Assembly: GCA_024280215.1 (NCBI GenBank)
Contig: JAJRQO010000034.1
Location: forward strand, 62,001 to 126,000
Source of the DNA: Candidatus Zixiibacteriota bacterium
GTDB taxonomy: Bacteria; Zixibacteria; MSB-5A5; GN15; FEB-12
Direction: 5' to 3'
Length of the DNA stretch: 64,000 bases
Each line of letters starts with the position of its first letter. Position 1 is the stretch's first letter. The translations under genes were made by a program, and so were the position numbers. The notes under the pieces are model-generated. The model was not told the DNA's origin. It ran no database searches and saw nothing but the letters and a program-made list of their open reading frames with translations. This document shows, one piece after another, positions 1 to 8,714 of this stretch.

Positions 1-300
1 ATCACGGGAACCGAAGCGCCCATGACGGGGGAGGGAAGTTAGGACAACGGCGATATTTTTCTATACAGACAAATGATAAAATAATTCACGATTCAATTGT
101 CATTTAAATGTCTTTTTTAAGCAATATGCTTAATTTAGCCATCGTAGCACTTAAATTCCGTCATAGAATTAGATGCGGACAAATAGTACATTAATATACT
201 ACGGCTGTCAATAGAAAATTGTTGTAATTTGAATTATTTTTTAGCAGAGTTGTAACTTTCACTTTTCATTAGTGAAGAATAACTGTATATTCATTCCATT
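1..300. other. AT-rich leader region with possible end of an upstream gene
   Basis: Frame 1 is open from base 1 to a TAG at 40-42, so the first 14 codons could be the 3' end of a gene lying outside the window; this is too short to identify. The rest (43-300) is AT-rich and holds no convincing ORF. No strong ribosome binding site or clear -35/-10 pair is visible before the ATG at 301. Confidence 0.3.
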
Positions 301-801
301 ATGAAAACAAAACGTACAGATTATATTAATTGGGATGAATACTTTATGGCAATCGCCCAACTTTCTGCCAAAAGATCCAAAGACCCATCCACGCAAGTTG
401 GTGCGTGCATAGTGAATAGCAAAAAACGAATAATCGGTATCGGATATAATGGCTTTCCAATCGGTTGTTCTGATGATTTACTGCCTTGGGACAGAGAAGG
501 GGACTTCTTGGATACAAAGTATCCATATGTCTGCCATGCCGAGATGAACGCAATTACGAACTCCTCAAATAAGACCCAACTTGAGGGTGCATCTATCTAT
601 GTTTCGCTCTTTCCATGTAACGAATGTGCCAAATTGATAGTTCAAGTTGGCATGAAAGAGGTTGTCTATCTTTCTGATAAATACTCTGAAACGGATGTTT
701 TTATTGCTGCCCGCAAAATTTTTGAAATGGCTGGTGTGAGAATGAGACAATTGACTGTTGATACCAAAGAAATTCAACTGAATTTGAGTAACGATTTATA
801 A
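301..801 (+). CDS. dCMP deaminase (ComEB-like cytidine/deoxycytidylate deaminase)
   Basis: This 166-residue protein belongs to the deoxycytidylate deaminase family, which converts dCMP to dUMP for thymidylate synthesis in the cytosol. The zinc-binding HAE motif is at residues 79-81, with Glu81 as the expected proton shuttle, and the PCxxC motif supplies Cys106 and Cys109. An N-terminal segment with the sequence [10 protein letters not shown] is typical of the family. Length is normal for a bacterial dCMP deaminase. It is transcribed alone, about 100 bp before glnA. The start has no obvious Shine-Dalgarno sequence, but no better one exists. The family assignment is secure; the exact substrate is inferred. 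Confidence 0.9.
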   Translation: MKTKRTDYINWDEYFMAIAQLSAKRSKDPSTQVGACIVNSKKRIIGIGYNGFPIGCSDDLLPWDREGDFLDTKYPYVCHAEMNAITNSSNKTQLEGASIYVSLFPCNECAKLIVQVGMKEVVYLSDKYSETDVFIAARKIFEMAGVRMRQLTVDTKEIQLNLSNDL

Positions 802-828
802 TAATTTGCTGAAGTGTAAAAATTACTA

Positions 829-856
829 TTGTGTTTCTTACTATATAGATTATAAT
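829..856 (+). promoter_or_regulatory. Predicted sigma-70 type promoter of glnA
   Basis: TTGTGT at 829-834 and TATAAT at 851-856 are separated by 16 bp. The -10 box matches consensus exactly. It lies about 50 bp before the glnA start. No sigma-54 TGGC-N8-GC element was seen here, so nitrogen control by NtrC at this gene is not suggested. Confidence 0.5.
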
Positions 857-908
857 AGTCGCTTATTAGAGAAATAGAAATTACATATATCCGACTGAGG
901 AGTAAAAA

Positions 909-2234
909 ATGACCAAAACCAAAGAAGATATTTTACGGATGATAGATGAAGCTGGTGTGCGTTATATCAGGCTTTGTTTTACTGATATTTTAGGACAAAT
1001 CAAGGGGATGTCTATTACTCGTTCGGAAATCGAACAAGTTATGGATGAAGGTCAGGGATTTGATGGGTCTTCGGTTGAAGGTTTTGCTCGTATTGAAGAG
1101 TCTGATCTTATGGCGATGCCTGACCCTCGGACATTTCGTATTATCCCATGGGAAATCGCTGGCGAACGTGTCGCTATGATGTTCTGTGATATTACTTATC
1201 CAGATGGAACCCCGTATGATGGTGATCCTCGTTGGGCATTAAAACGAAATCTACAAAAACTTGAAGACAAAGGCTGGACCTGTTTCATCGGGCCAGAACT
1301 TGAATATTTCTATTTTGAAAATGATAACGAACCAACTCCAATTGACAAAGCGGGCTATTTTGACTACGGAACAGTAGACCTAAGTACGCAAGTTCGCAAA
1401 CGCACCGTTAATGCCTTAGAGGCAATCGATATACCTGTAGAGTGTTCACATCATGAAGTTGCTCATTCTCAACATGAAATTGACCTGAAATATCAAGAAG
1501 CACTTGTCATGGGTGACTTTGCCCAAATTTATAAATTTATAGTTAAAGAAATTGCTCTTGAACATGGTCTCTATGCGACCTTTATGCCAAAACCAATTTT
1601 TGGGCAAAATGGTTCAGGTATGCATTGTCATATCTCGCTTTTTGAAGGTGACAAAAATCTTTTCTTCGACAAAGATGGAGAGTACAATCTTTCAAAATTA
1701 GGTCGTCAGTTCACTGCTGGTGTACTTAAATATATTAAAGAATTTACCCTCATTACAAACCAGTGGGTCAACTCATATAAACGGTTAGTCCCAGGCTATG
1801 AAGCACCTGTCTATATCAGTTGGGGACGTCGGAACCGTTCATCGATGATTCGAGTACCTATGTATCGTGTTGGTAAAGAAAAAGCGACCCGTATAGAACT
1901 TCGCTCTCCAGACCCAGCTGCTAATCCATACTTGACATTCACTATGCTTCTTGCGGCGGGGATGAAAGGTATTGAAGACAAGCTTGTACTTGAAGCTCCG
2001 ATTGAAGAAAATATCTTTGGAATGACTGATGCGGAAAAAGAGAAATTGAACATCGAGACTCTTCCAGATTCACTTGAAAATGCTATCTATGCTTTTGAAA
2101 ATTCCGAACTTGCTAAAGAGACTCTTGGCGAACATATCCATGCCAAACTAATTGAAAATAAGAAAATGGAATGGGATGAATATCGGATGCATGTCAGCCA
2201 ATTTGAAAATGACAAATATTTAGGTATGCTATAA
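909..2234 (+). CDS. glnA: Type I glutamine synthetase (GSI-alpha like)
   Basis: Glutamine synthetase joins ammonia to glutamate using ATP; the cytosolic enzyme is a dodecamer. The 441 residues match the short GSI-alpha form. Visible motifs are GFDGSSVEGF at about 50-59, Arg61 (the equivalent of the feedback-sensing Arg62 of Bacillus GlnA), GPELEYF, the ATP-binding KPxxGxxGSGMHxH and RSPDPAANPYL. Where GSI-beta enzymes carry the adenylylated Tyr, this protein has NIFGMT with Phe370, so adenylylation control is not expected. A GAGG ribosome binding site lies 8 bp before the ATG. The gene is monocistronic, with its own promoter and terminator. No GlnR or PII gene is nearby. Confidence 0.97.
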   Translation: MTKTKEDILRMIDEAGVRYIRLCFTDILGQIKGMSITRSEIEQVMDEGQGFDGSSVEGFARIEESDLMAMPDPRTFRIIPWEIAGERVAMMFCDITYPDGTPYDGDPRWALKRNLQKLEDKGWTCFIGPELEYFYFENDNEPTPIDKAGYFDYGTVDLSTQVRKRTVNALEAIDIPVECSHHEVAHSQHEIDLKYQEALVMGDFAQIYKFIVKEIALEHGLYATFMPKPIFGQNGSGMHCHISLFEGDKNLFFDKDGEYNLSKLGRQFTAGVLKYIKEFTLITNQWVNSYKRLVPGYEAPVYISWGRRNRSSMIRVPMYRVGKEKATRIELRSPDPAANPYLTFTMLLAAGMKGIEDKLVLEAPIEENIFGMTDAEKEKLNIETLPDSLENAIYAFENSELAKETLGEHIHAKLIENKKMEWDEYRMHVSQFENDKYLGML

Positions 2235-2297
2235 AATTAGAATGTCTTTCCAGCGAAGGCTGGAATCCAACATTTTCTATGATTTTAGATTTAGTAG

Positions 2298-2326
2298 GGC
2301 AGGTCTTTCCGAGACTTGCCTTTTTC
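2298..2326 (+). terminator. Rho-independent terminator after glnA
   Basis: GGCAGGTCT (2298-2306) pairs with AGACTTGCC (2312-2320), with one G-U pair, and is followed by TTTTTC. A second small hairpin (2248-2265, TTCCAGC/GCTGGAA) lies between this and the glnA stop. Confidence 0.8.
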
Positions 2327-2361
2327 TATAACTATTTTTTTAAAAAATAACCTATAGGTTG

Positions 2362-2946
2362 CTACCCGACTTCGAGTTTGCCTTTAGTGAGGATTTTTAT
2401 TTTGTTCAAGCATTCCAGATAAATTTTCTCCGCTTGAAAACGTGGTACTTTCTCACTTATTGTTAAGTCGAAAATTAAGATTTCTGACTTACCATCAAAA
2501 TACGACATCATTACATTAGGTGTCGTACCATCTTTTGAGTTAAAATAAATCGTCCGAAGTTTATCAGTCGTAGCTGTCTGAATTGCTTCTACTTCAGCAA
2601 TATCAATATCATTCCCAAAATGTTTTCGGATGGATGTCGTGTCATCAGTGATGAGCATTTCAAGAGTAAACGGTGTCTCTTTTGACTTTTTAATTTTGAA
2701 TATATTGATACCAATAATCATCGATGCATCAGCATACTTGTCCGATGTTGGTATAAATGCAAACGAATAGCCATCATCGGTCGCTTCTTCAGAATTCATC
2801 TTAAAGTGAACAGGAGGTGCTATGATATAGCTATATAAATCTCCTTCATAAAATGCAGTATTGTTATCAAGAAGTGAATCTGGCTCGGTGGCAAAAACAG
2901 ATGAATTCATAAATATTATCAATAAAACTATGTATACTTTTTTCAT
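2362..2946 (-). CDS. Exported protein of unknown function
   Basis: I do not recognise this 194-residue protein. The start is placed at the internal ATG (2946) because it gives a clear signal peptide, MKKVYIVLLIIFMNSSVFA, ahead of a polar mature region. A 32-codon upstream extension would run through the terminator of the neighbouring gene. The mature part resembles small periplasmic proteins with mixed alpha/beta composition and has no Cys or recognised motif. It lies downstream of, and in the same direction as, the lipoprotein gene, but a terminator separates them, so independent transcription is likely. Confidence 0.6.
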   Translation of the reverse strand: MKKVYIVLLIIFMNSSVFATEPDSLLDNNTAFYEGDLYSYIIAPPVHFKMNSEEATDDGYSFAFIPTSDKYADASMIIGINIFKIKKSKETPFTLEMLITDDTTSIRKHFGNDIDIAEVEAIQTATTDKLRTIYFNSKDGTTPNVMMSYFDGKSEILIFDLTISEKVPRFQAEKIYLECLNKIKILTKGKLEVG

Positions 2947-2984
2947 ATATATAATTATCGTCAAATTGCTTATGAAATCCACAT

Positions 2985-3018
2985 AAAAAAACCCGTCCTC
3001 CAAAGGGGACGGGTTTTT
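2985..3018 (-). terminator. Rho-independent terminator of the repeat lipoprotein gene
   Basis: CCCGTCCTC (2992-3000) and GGGGACGGG (3005-3013) form a strong GC hairpin, flanked by a run of A on the left and TTTTT on the right. It could therefore work in both directions. On the minus strand it closes the 3042-4097 gene. Confidence 0.85.
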
Positions 3019-3041
3019 AAAATTATTTACTTCTATAACCA

Positions 3042-4097
3042 TTAACGTCCATCATGATGATCGTCGTCGTCATTTTCATCGTCGTCACGGTCTTTTTTGT
3101 CTTTTTGTTTTTTCTCTTTATCTTTGCCGTCATGGTCATCGTCTTTATCATCGTCATGATCTTTATCGCAGTCACCATCATTGTCAGAATCATGGTCCTC
3201 GTAGTTTCCAGAGTCATCAGAGTCATGTCCGTCATGGTTGTCAGAATCATGATCTTCATAGTTTCCAGAGTCATCAGAGCCATGATCGTCATGGTTATCA
3301 GAATCATGGTCTTCATAGTTTCCAGAGTCATCAGAGTCATGTCCGTCATGGTTGTCAGAATCATGGTCTTCATAGTTTCCAGAGTCATGTCCGTCATGGT
3401 TATCAGAGTCATGATTATCACAATCATCATCGTCTTCGTCATCATTATTGTTATTAGGATTCAAAGAAATATCAAATTTCAATAGTGATTGTTTTTCTAA
3501 ATCATACGAAGCATGCCAACCTGTATAGAGCCTGTCGCTAGTTCCGTTATTAATATCTGGAGCGTTTTCCCAAATATATGTATCGGCAATAACTTCAGTT
3601 TGAACGCAGGTAGTTACCCCGTTTTCTGTATAACAAACTTCAAGAAAAGGTCTATCTTTATAGAACTCTTTACTAAAATAGATAGCACGAGGGTAATTCA
3701 TATCGACTTGGTCTAAGAGGAGTCCAAAATTATCATTGGTACCGTCGGTCCAATTATTAAAGAGAGGAGTAATATCTACAACATTCCAACCTGCTGTAGA
3801 TACAAAAGAACCTTCAATAGTAGGATCAAAAGCTCCACTAAAAGAATTCCAAGTAACAACAGTTTCATTCCAATCGGAGGTAATACGATGGACGTTAATC
3901 GGCTGATTGTTTCCAATATATGTGTTGATATTTAGCTTAACTGAAGTGATAGTAGCTCCAGTTGGTAAAATAACAGCCGCCAAACTTAAATCATTTGTAT
4001 CAAAATCAGGGCTGACCGAATTTTGTTCAGATGAACAACCAACAAGTAAAATACCGCTAATTGTAAGGATTAACATGAGAAAATGTAGTTTTTTCAA
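3042..4097 (-). CDS. Lipoprotein with permuted DNRLRE-like domain and Asp/His-rich repeat tail
   Basis: The 351-residue product begins with a lipoprotein signal peptide (lipobox LVGC, Cys21). Residues about 40-160 resemble the second half of a DNRLRE/CBM96-like beta domain: LPTGATITSVKLNI, then SDWNETVVTWN, VVDITPLFNNW and GLLL. Residues about 170-213 resemble the first half: ADTYI, NNGTSDRLYTG and SLLKFDIS. The halves are thus in reversed order. The tail (about 214-351) is Asp/His/Asn/Ser-rich with a 19-residue repeat, then a charged Lys/Asp end. The start is TTG at 4097 behind a GGAG site 8 bp upstream. The anchored domain may bind carbohydrate and the tail may bind Ca2+ or other cations; both are inferences. 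Confidence 0.75.
   Translation of the reverse strand: MKKLHFLMLILTISGILLVGCSSEQNSVSPDFDTNDLSLAAVILPTGATITSVKLNINTYIGNNQPINVHRITSDWNETVVTWNSFSGAFDPTIEGSFVSTAGWNVVDITPLFNNWTDGTNDNFGLLLDQVDMNYPRAIYFSKEFYKDRPFLEVCYTENGVTTCVQTEVIADTYIWENAPDINNGTSDRLYTGWHASYDLEKQSLLKFDISLNPNNNNDDEDDDDCDNHDSDNHDGHDSGNYEDHDSDNHDGHDSDDSGNYEDHDSDNHDDHGSDDSGNYEDHDSDNHDGHDSDDSGNYEDHDSDNDGDCDKDHDDDKDDDHDGKDKEKKQKDKKDRDDDENDDDDHHDGR
3203..3430 (-). repeat. 57-bp in-frame tandem repeat (four units)
   Basis: The word AGTTTCCAGA recurs at 3203, 3260, 3317 and 3374, exactly 57 bp apart. Each unit encodes 19 residues beginning GNYEDHDSDNHD. The copy nearest the N-terminus is preceded by a shortened unit lacking two codons. Variation between units is a few bases. 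The period is a multiple of three, so copy-number change would keep the frame. Confidence 0.9.
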
Positions 4098-4411
4098 AAG
4101 ACGAACTCCTTCTAAATGTGTTTTAAGATTTATTCTCGATTTTACGTTGTATATTTATTGATTTATTTTAGCAAGAACTTTGCCCTTTTGATTAATGATT
4201 ATAATAAATTTTTTTTATTTAAAGTTTTAAAGCTATAAGGGGATATTATTACTAATAATTTCTTCTTATTTTAATATATCTATCAGTGAATTGTTAAGAC
4301 ATGCATTTTGAATATGATATTTTATGCAGTTTTATATATCGTTTACGCAAAATATAACAACTATTTTTGATAAAAAACCGATAGTGTGAGATGCAAGAGA
4401 GTTCTTAATAC
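4098..4411. other. AT-rich divergent intergenic region
   Basis: This stretch separates the minus-strand lipoprotein gene from the plus-strand AtuA operon. It is very AT-rich and contains no ORF I can support. The plus-strand promoter described separately lies at its right edge; a minus-strand promoter for the lipoprotein gene must be here but cannot be chosen with confidence. Confidence 0.5.
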
Positions 4412-4440
4412 TTTACAATAATATCTCTTTTGTGTATATT
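4412..4440 (+). promoter_or_regulatory. Predicted sigma-70 type promoter of the AtuA/Mcc operon
   Basis: TTTACA (4412-4417) and TATATT (4435-4440) are 17 bp apart, each one base from consensus. The expected transcription start is near 4447, about 60 bp before the TTG start of the first gene. Confidence 0.55.
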
Positions 4441-4447
4441 TGGCGTC

Positions 4448-4473
4448 TACGTAGGTCGATTGGCTGTTACGTA
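4448..4473. promoter_or_regulatory. Paired TACGTA palindromes at the transcription start (candidate operator)
   Basis: Two identical TACGTA palindromes occupy 4448-4453 and 4468-4473, start to start 20 bp or two helical turns apart, just downstream of the predicted promoter. The position suits a repressor of the degradation operon, but no regulator gene is present in the window. This is inference from spacing only. Confidence 0.35.
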
Positions 4474-4506
4474 CTGGGAAACAATAAGTTATAAGGAAAT
4501 ATCGGT

Positions 4507-6303
4507 TTGAAAAAGAAAATACGTATTGGAAACTCTGGTGGATACTGGGGTGATGATCTTTCAGCATTTCGCAGACAGCTCACTTCTGGACCTCTTGACT
4601 ATATCACTATGGATTTTCTGGCGGAAATCACTATGTCGATTTTACAACGTCAGAAAATGAAAAGACCCGAACTCGGCTACGCAGTTGATTTCTTAAAACA
4701 ACTTGATGAGTCATTAGAATTAGTTATTCAGAAAAAAGTACGAGTTATTTCAAATGCTGGTGGCATCAATCCAATTGGTCTCGGACGTGAAATTATCAAA
4801 TTAGCTAAATCAAAAAAACTCGACATCAAAGTCGGAGTCGTCTACGGTGATGATATTGTCAATCAACTCTATGAACTTACTACTGCAGGTGAAAAATTCA
4901 CCAATATGGAAACTGGTGAAAAATTCGACAAAGTCCGTTCCAAAATTTCATCAGCAAATATCTATCTGGGTGCAGAACCAGTTGTCAAAGCGTTAGAACT
5001 TGGCTGTGATATTATCGTCACTGGTCGTGTGACCGATACAGGTATTACTTTAGCTCCAATGATTCATGAATTCGGATGGGCAAAAGATGATTGGGACAAA
5101 CTTGCTGCTGGTGTTATCGCGGGACATATTATCGAATGTGGTGCCCAAGGGTCAGGTGGCAATATTACCGACTGGGAAGATGTCAAATCATTTTACAATA
5201 TCGGTTATCCGATTATCGAGATGGAAGCCTCAGGTGAGTTCACTGTTACCAAACATAAAAATACAGGTGGGCTTGTTTGTGAAAAATCCGTTAAAGAACA
5301 ACTTGTCTATGAGATGGGTGACCCATCCAATTATATCTCACCAGATGGTGTCGCATGTTTTAACACTATTCAACTCAAAGATGAAGGCAAAAACCGTGTT
5401 CGAGTTTTCGGAATCAAAGGCAAACCTGAACCAGAACTTCTCAAAGTCTCAATGTCATTTGATGACGGTTACAAAGCAAGCGGAACCTTGTTAATCTGTG
5501 GACCTGATGTAAATAAAAAGGCAAAAGTTGTTTCTGATATATTCTGGAAAAAAGTTGGACACAAATTTGAAGAAACTCGCACCGACTTAGTTGGCACAGG
5601 ATCTATTTGGCCAAAACAACTTGGTAGAGCAGATACCGATGAAATCTATCTCAAGTTTTCCGTCTTAGACAAAAACTATAAAAAAGTAAATGATTTTGGC
5701 ACTATGCTTCCAGCCCTGATTCTCTGCGGACCTTCGGGCATGGCGGTGACTGGTGGGGGAAGACCAAAACCATCGACCGTTGTAGCATACTGGCCAGCAC
5801 TAATGAAACGGGATAACTGCAAAGCAAAAGTTCTGACAATCGACACAAAAGAAGTAGAAGAGTTTTTAGAAATTAATTTTCCAATTGTCAAACATGATGC
5901 GGTTGAAGTTTCATTGCCAGCTAAGAAAAAATATAAAAAAGCAACTGGTGCTAAAAAAATTGTCAAGCTTCGTCAAATCTGTTATGCTCGTTCGGGTGAC
6001 AAAGGCGATACTGCCAATATCGGACTGCTTGCGCGCACCCCTGAAATTTATAATTGGATTGTTGAAAACATAACATCAAAAGTAGTGAAAAGTTTCTTCA
6101 AAGGAATCACCTACGGTAAAGTTGTCCGCTATGAACTTGATAATCTCAACGCCTTAAATTTCCTCTTAGAAGAAACACTCGGAGGTGGCGGTACAAAGTC
6201 TCTGATGGTTGACCCACAAGGGAAAACATTGTCACAAGCACTGCTTGAGATGCAGGTACAAGTACCATCTTCTTTACTAAAAAGTTCAAAGGTGAAAAAA
6301 TAA
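4507..6303 (+). CDS. atuA: AtuA-family acyl-CoA degradation protein (DUF1446)
   Basis: The 598 residues show the two-part layout of AtuA-like proteins. A long N-terminal DUF1446 domain starts with IGNSGGYWGDD, contains SNAGGINP and DIIVTGRVTD, and runs to about residue 450. A smaller C-terminal domain carries ARSGDKGDTANIG at about 496-508. AtuA was named from acyclic terpene utilisation in Pseudomonas; its reaction is not established. Here it heads an operon with carboxylase and hydratase genes of the leucine/isoprenoid route, and the next gene follows after 3 bp. The start is TTG at 4507 with an AGGAAA site upstream. The family is clear; the exact role is inferred. Confidence 0.88.
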   Translation: MKKKIRIGNSGGYWGDDLSAFRRQLTSGPLDYITMDFLAEITMSILQRQKMKRPELGYAVDFLKQLDESLELVIQKKVRVISNAGGINPIGLGREIIKLAKSKKLDIKVGVVYGDDIVNQLYELTTAGEKFTNMETGEKFDKVRSKISSANIYLGAEPVVKALELGCDIIVTGRVTDTGITLAPMIHEFGWAKDDWDKLAAGVIAGHIIECGAQGSGGNITDWEDVKSFYNIGYPIIEMEASGEFTVTKHKNTGGLVCEKSVKEQLVYEMGDPSNYISPDGVACFNTIQLKDEGKNRVRVFGIKGKPEPELLKVSMSFDDGYKASGTLLICGPDVNKKAKVVSDIFWKKVGHKFEETRTDLVGTGSIWPKQLGRADTDEIYLKFSVLDKNYKKVNDFGTMLPALILCGPSGMAVTGGGRPKPSTVVAYWPALMKRDNCKAKVLTIDTKEVEEFLEINFPIVKHDAVEVSLPAKKKYKKATGAKKIVKLRQICYARSGDKGDTANIGLLARTPEIYNWIVENITSKVVKSFFKGITYGKVVRYELDNLNALNFLLEETLGGGGTKSLMVDPQGKTLSQALLEMQVQVPSSLLKSSKVKK

Positions 6304-6306
6304 CCT

Positions 6307-7650
6307 ATGTATAGAATCGAATCTAAAATTGATAAAGGCTCTGCTCAATACAAAGAGAACTTCGAAAAGAACAAAGCCCAACATCTTGAGTTTAAAGAAA
6401 ATCTCGATAAAGTAAAACAAGGTGGCCCCGAACGTTCTCGGAAACGTCATACCGATCGAGGAAAAATTCTGCCTCGTGAACGAGTCGCAAAACTTATTGA
6501 CCGCAATACGCCATTTATGGAAATGTCACCATTTGCCGCACACGGCATGTACGATGGTGCCGCTCCTGCCGCTGGCTTGATCGCTGGTGTTGGTTCAGTA
6601 CATGGTCGTGAATGCATGATAATCGCCAACGATGCGACCGTCAAAGGCGGTACTTATTTTCCAATGTCGATTTTGAAACATGCTCGTGCCCAGGAAATTG
6701 CCGAAACAAATAATCTGCCATGTCTTTACTTAGTAGACTCAGGCGGTATTTTTCTCCCGCTTCAATCAGGCTCTTTCCCTGACAAAGACCATTTTGGACG
6801 AATCTTCTATAACCAAGCCCGCATGTCTGCTAAAGGCATCGCACAAATAGCCGTCGTCATGGGCTCCTGCACTGCTGGAGGTGCTTACGCTCCTGCGATG
6901 TCCGATGAAACTATCATCGTCCGTAAACAGGGGACTATCTTTATCGGTGGACCTCCTCTTGTCAAAGCGGCAACAGGCGAAATCGTCACCGCCGAAGAAT
7001 TAGGTGGTGCTGATGTGCATTGTCGTACCTCAGGAGTTTCCGATCACTACGCTCAGGATGATACCCACGCTTTACAAGTTACTCGAAACATTGTCGAAAA
7101 TTTAAATCGTCCAAAACCATTTGAACTCGACCGCAAAGAACCCGAAGCACCATACTATGACCCTGAAGAATTATACGGTGTTGTCTCAAATGATTTACGT
7201 AAACCATACGATGTGAAAGAACTTATCGCACGTATCGTCGATGGTTCTCGTTTCCATGAATTCAAAGAACTCTACGGCTCGACATTGGTTACTGGCTTTG
7301 CTCACATCATGGGTTACCCCGTTGGAATCATTGGCAACAATGGCGTTCTTTTTCCAGAGTCCTCACAAAAAGGTGCTCACTTTGTTGAACTCTGTGCTAT
7401 GCGTAAAATCCCGCTTATTTTCTTACAAAACATAACGGGCTTCATGGTCGGTAAACAATACGAAGCGGCAGGCATCGCTCGAGATGGTGCCAAAATGGTA
7501 CACGCTGTCGCAAATGCTGACGTTCCGAAATTTACCGTTGTGGTTGGTGGCTCCTATGGAGCAGGCAACTACGCCATGTGTGGACGGGGATATTTCCCTC
7601 GCTTAATGTGGATGTGGCCGAACTCAAAAATTTGTGTCATGGGTGGTTAA
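6307..7650 (+). CDS. mccB: Methylcrotonyl-CoA carboxylase beta subunit, cut short by an in-frame TAA
   Basis: This is the carboxyltransferase subunit that moves CO2 from biotin to 3-methylcrotonyl-CoA in leucine breakdown. The N-terminal crotonase-like half contains [20 protein letters not shown] and [17 protein letters not shown]; the C-terminal half contains QNITGFMVG and [16 protein letters not shown]. Translation ends at codon 448 with TAA (7648-7650) inside the conserved VMGG-[E]-QAADVLA motif, where family members have Glu. The reading frame then continues intact to 7917, giving about 536 residues, the normal length. A single G-to-T change (GAA to TAA) or a sequencing error explains this. 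As read, the product lacks the last 89 residues and is probably inactive. Neighbours: AtuA 3 bp upstream, hydratase downstream. Confidence 0.85.
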   Translation: MYRIESKIDKGSAQYKENFEKNKAQHLEFKENLDKVKQGGPERSRKRHTDRGKILPRERVAKLIDRNTPFMEMSPFAAHGMYDGAAPAAGLIAGVGSVHGRECMIIANDATVKGGTYFPMSILKHARAQEIAETNNLPCLYLVDSGGIFLPLQSGSFPDKDHFGRIFYNQARMSAKGIAQIAVVMGSCTAGGAYAPAMSDETIIVRKQGTIFIGGPPLVKAATGEIVTAEELGGADVHCRTSGVSDHYAQDDTHALQVTRNIVENLNRPKPFELDRKEPEAPYYDPEELYGVVSNDLRKPYDVKELIARIVDGSRFHEFKELYGSTLVTGFAHIMGYPVGIIGNNGVLFPESSQKGAHFVELCAMRKIPLIFLQNITGFMVGKQYEAAGIARDGAKMVHAVANADVPKFTVVVGGSYGAGNYAMCGRGYFPRLMWMWPNSKICVMGG

Positions 7651-7662
7651 CAAGCCGCCGAT

Positions 7663-7917
7663 GTGTTAGCACATGTAAAAATTGACCAAATAGAACGTGA
7701 AGAAAATAGAAAACTTTCTAAAGAAGAAATAAATGCTATCCGTAACCCAATTATTGAAAAATATGAATCCGAGTCAACTCCATATTTCTCTGGAGCTCGG
7801 CTTTGGGATGATGGTATGCTTGGCATGACCGAAACAAGGGAGATGCTTGGCTTAGGAATTTCGATGTCACTCAACGCTCCAATACCAGATGCCAAATTTG
7901 GCGTTTTTAGAATGTAG
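7663..7917 (+). pseudogene. In-frame C-terminal remainder of mccB
   Basis: The 84 codons from GTG at 7663 to TAG at 7917 are in the same frame as mccB and encode its expected C-terminus, including ARLWDDGMLGM and the terminal FGVFRM. Codons 7651-7662 (QAAD) also belong. There is no Shine-Dalgarno sequence at the GTG, so separate translation is unlikely; it is best read as the 3' part of one interrupted gene. Confidence 0.8.
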
Positions 7918-7925
7918 AGACAACA

Positions 7926-8714
7926 ATGGAACTTAAAACGATTTTATATAAAAAAGAAGGACAGGTCGGCAATATCATTTTTAACCGTCCTGATATTCAT
8001 AACGCCTTTAACTCACTTGTTATTGATGAGATGATTCAACTCTTTGACGAACTTGATAAAGATTCCGAACTACGTGTCGTTGTTATTACAGGTGCGGGCA
8101 AATCTTTTTGTGCTGGTGCCGATCTCAACTGGATGCGTTCGGTGGTCACCCAATCTTTTGATGAAAATCTTATGGAGTCCAACCGTCTTGCTGAACTCTT
8201 TTACAAAGTCTATAGTTTCAGACTGCCTGTCATTGGTAAAATCAATGGTGCCGCTATTGGTGGTGGAACTGGATTTGTCGCAGTCTGCGATATAGCAATC
8301 GCTGTCGAGTCTGCCAAGTTTTCATTCTCCGAAGTAAAAATCGGCGTTGTACCTGCTTGTATCGGACCCTACGTTATCAAAAAAATGGGCGAAGGTAAAG
8401 CACGCGAACTTTTCATAACTGGTGAACGAATGCTTGCCAAACGTGCTTTTGAAGTCGGACTGGTTAACAAATTTGTAGATGATGACAAACTCGATTCAAC
8501 AGTTGATGAACTTGTCAAAACTATTTTATCCTCAGGACCTGAAGCGGTAAGTATGGCAAAAAAACTTGTCAGCGAAGTTCCATCTATGTCTCCAGAACAA
8601 TTCAAACCATACACTGCCGAGATGATTGCCAAACTTCGAATCTCTGATGAAGGACAAGAAGGGATGGATGCATTTTTAAATAAACGTAAACCAAAATGGG
8701 TGACAGGTGAGTAG
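7926..8714 (+). CDS. liuC: Enoyl-CoA hydratase family protein, probable methylglutaconyl-CoA hydratase
   Basis: This 262-residue crotonase-fold enzyme probably hydrates 3-methylglutaconyl-CoA, the product of the carboxylase encoded around it. The oxyanion-hole segment FCAGADLNWM (61-70) and the segment FSEVKIGVVPA (134-144) with Glu136 are like LiuC enzymes. The first catalytic Glu of classical crotonases is replaced in GGGTG (113-117), also as in LiuC-like members. The gene starts 8 bp after the mccB frame ends and overlaps the biotin carboxylase start by 8 bp, so it is translationally coupled. Specificity is inferred from operon context and motif. Confidence 0.82.
   Translation: MELKTILYKKEGQVGNIIFNRPDIHNAFNSLVIDEMIQLFDELDKDSELRVVVITGAGKSFCAGADLNWMRSVVTQSFDENLMESNRLAELFYKVYSFRLPVIGKINGAAIGGGTGFVAVCDIAIAVESAKFSFSEVKIGVVPACIGPYVIKKMGEGKARELFITGERMLAKRAFEVGLVNKFVDDDKLDSTVDELVKTILSSGPEAVSMAKKLVSEVPSMSPEQFKPYTAEMIAKLRISDEGQEGMDAFLNKRKPKWVTGE

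Noticed and set aside
2248..2265. Hairpin TTCCAGC/GCTGGAA after glnA as the main terminator
   Set aside because: No T tract follows; the hairpin at 2298-2326 is the better candidate.
3023..3485. Val/Ile-rich plus-strand frame and Met/Thr-rich minus-strand frame opposite the Asp repeat
   Set aside because: Both are by-products of GAT/CAT-rich tandem repeats read in other frames; neither has a ribosome binding site or sensible composition.
7648..7650. Programmed recoding at the mccB stop codon
   Set aside because: The codon is TAA, not TGA, so selenocysteine is excluded, and no slippery site or known readthrough element follows; a nonsense mutation or error is simpler.
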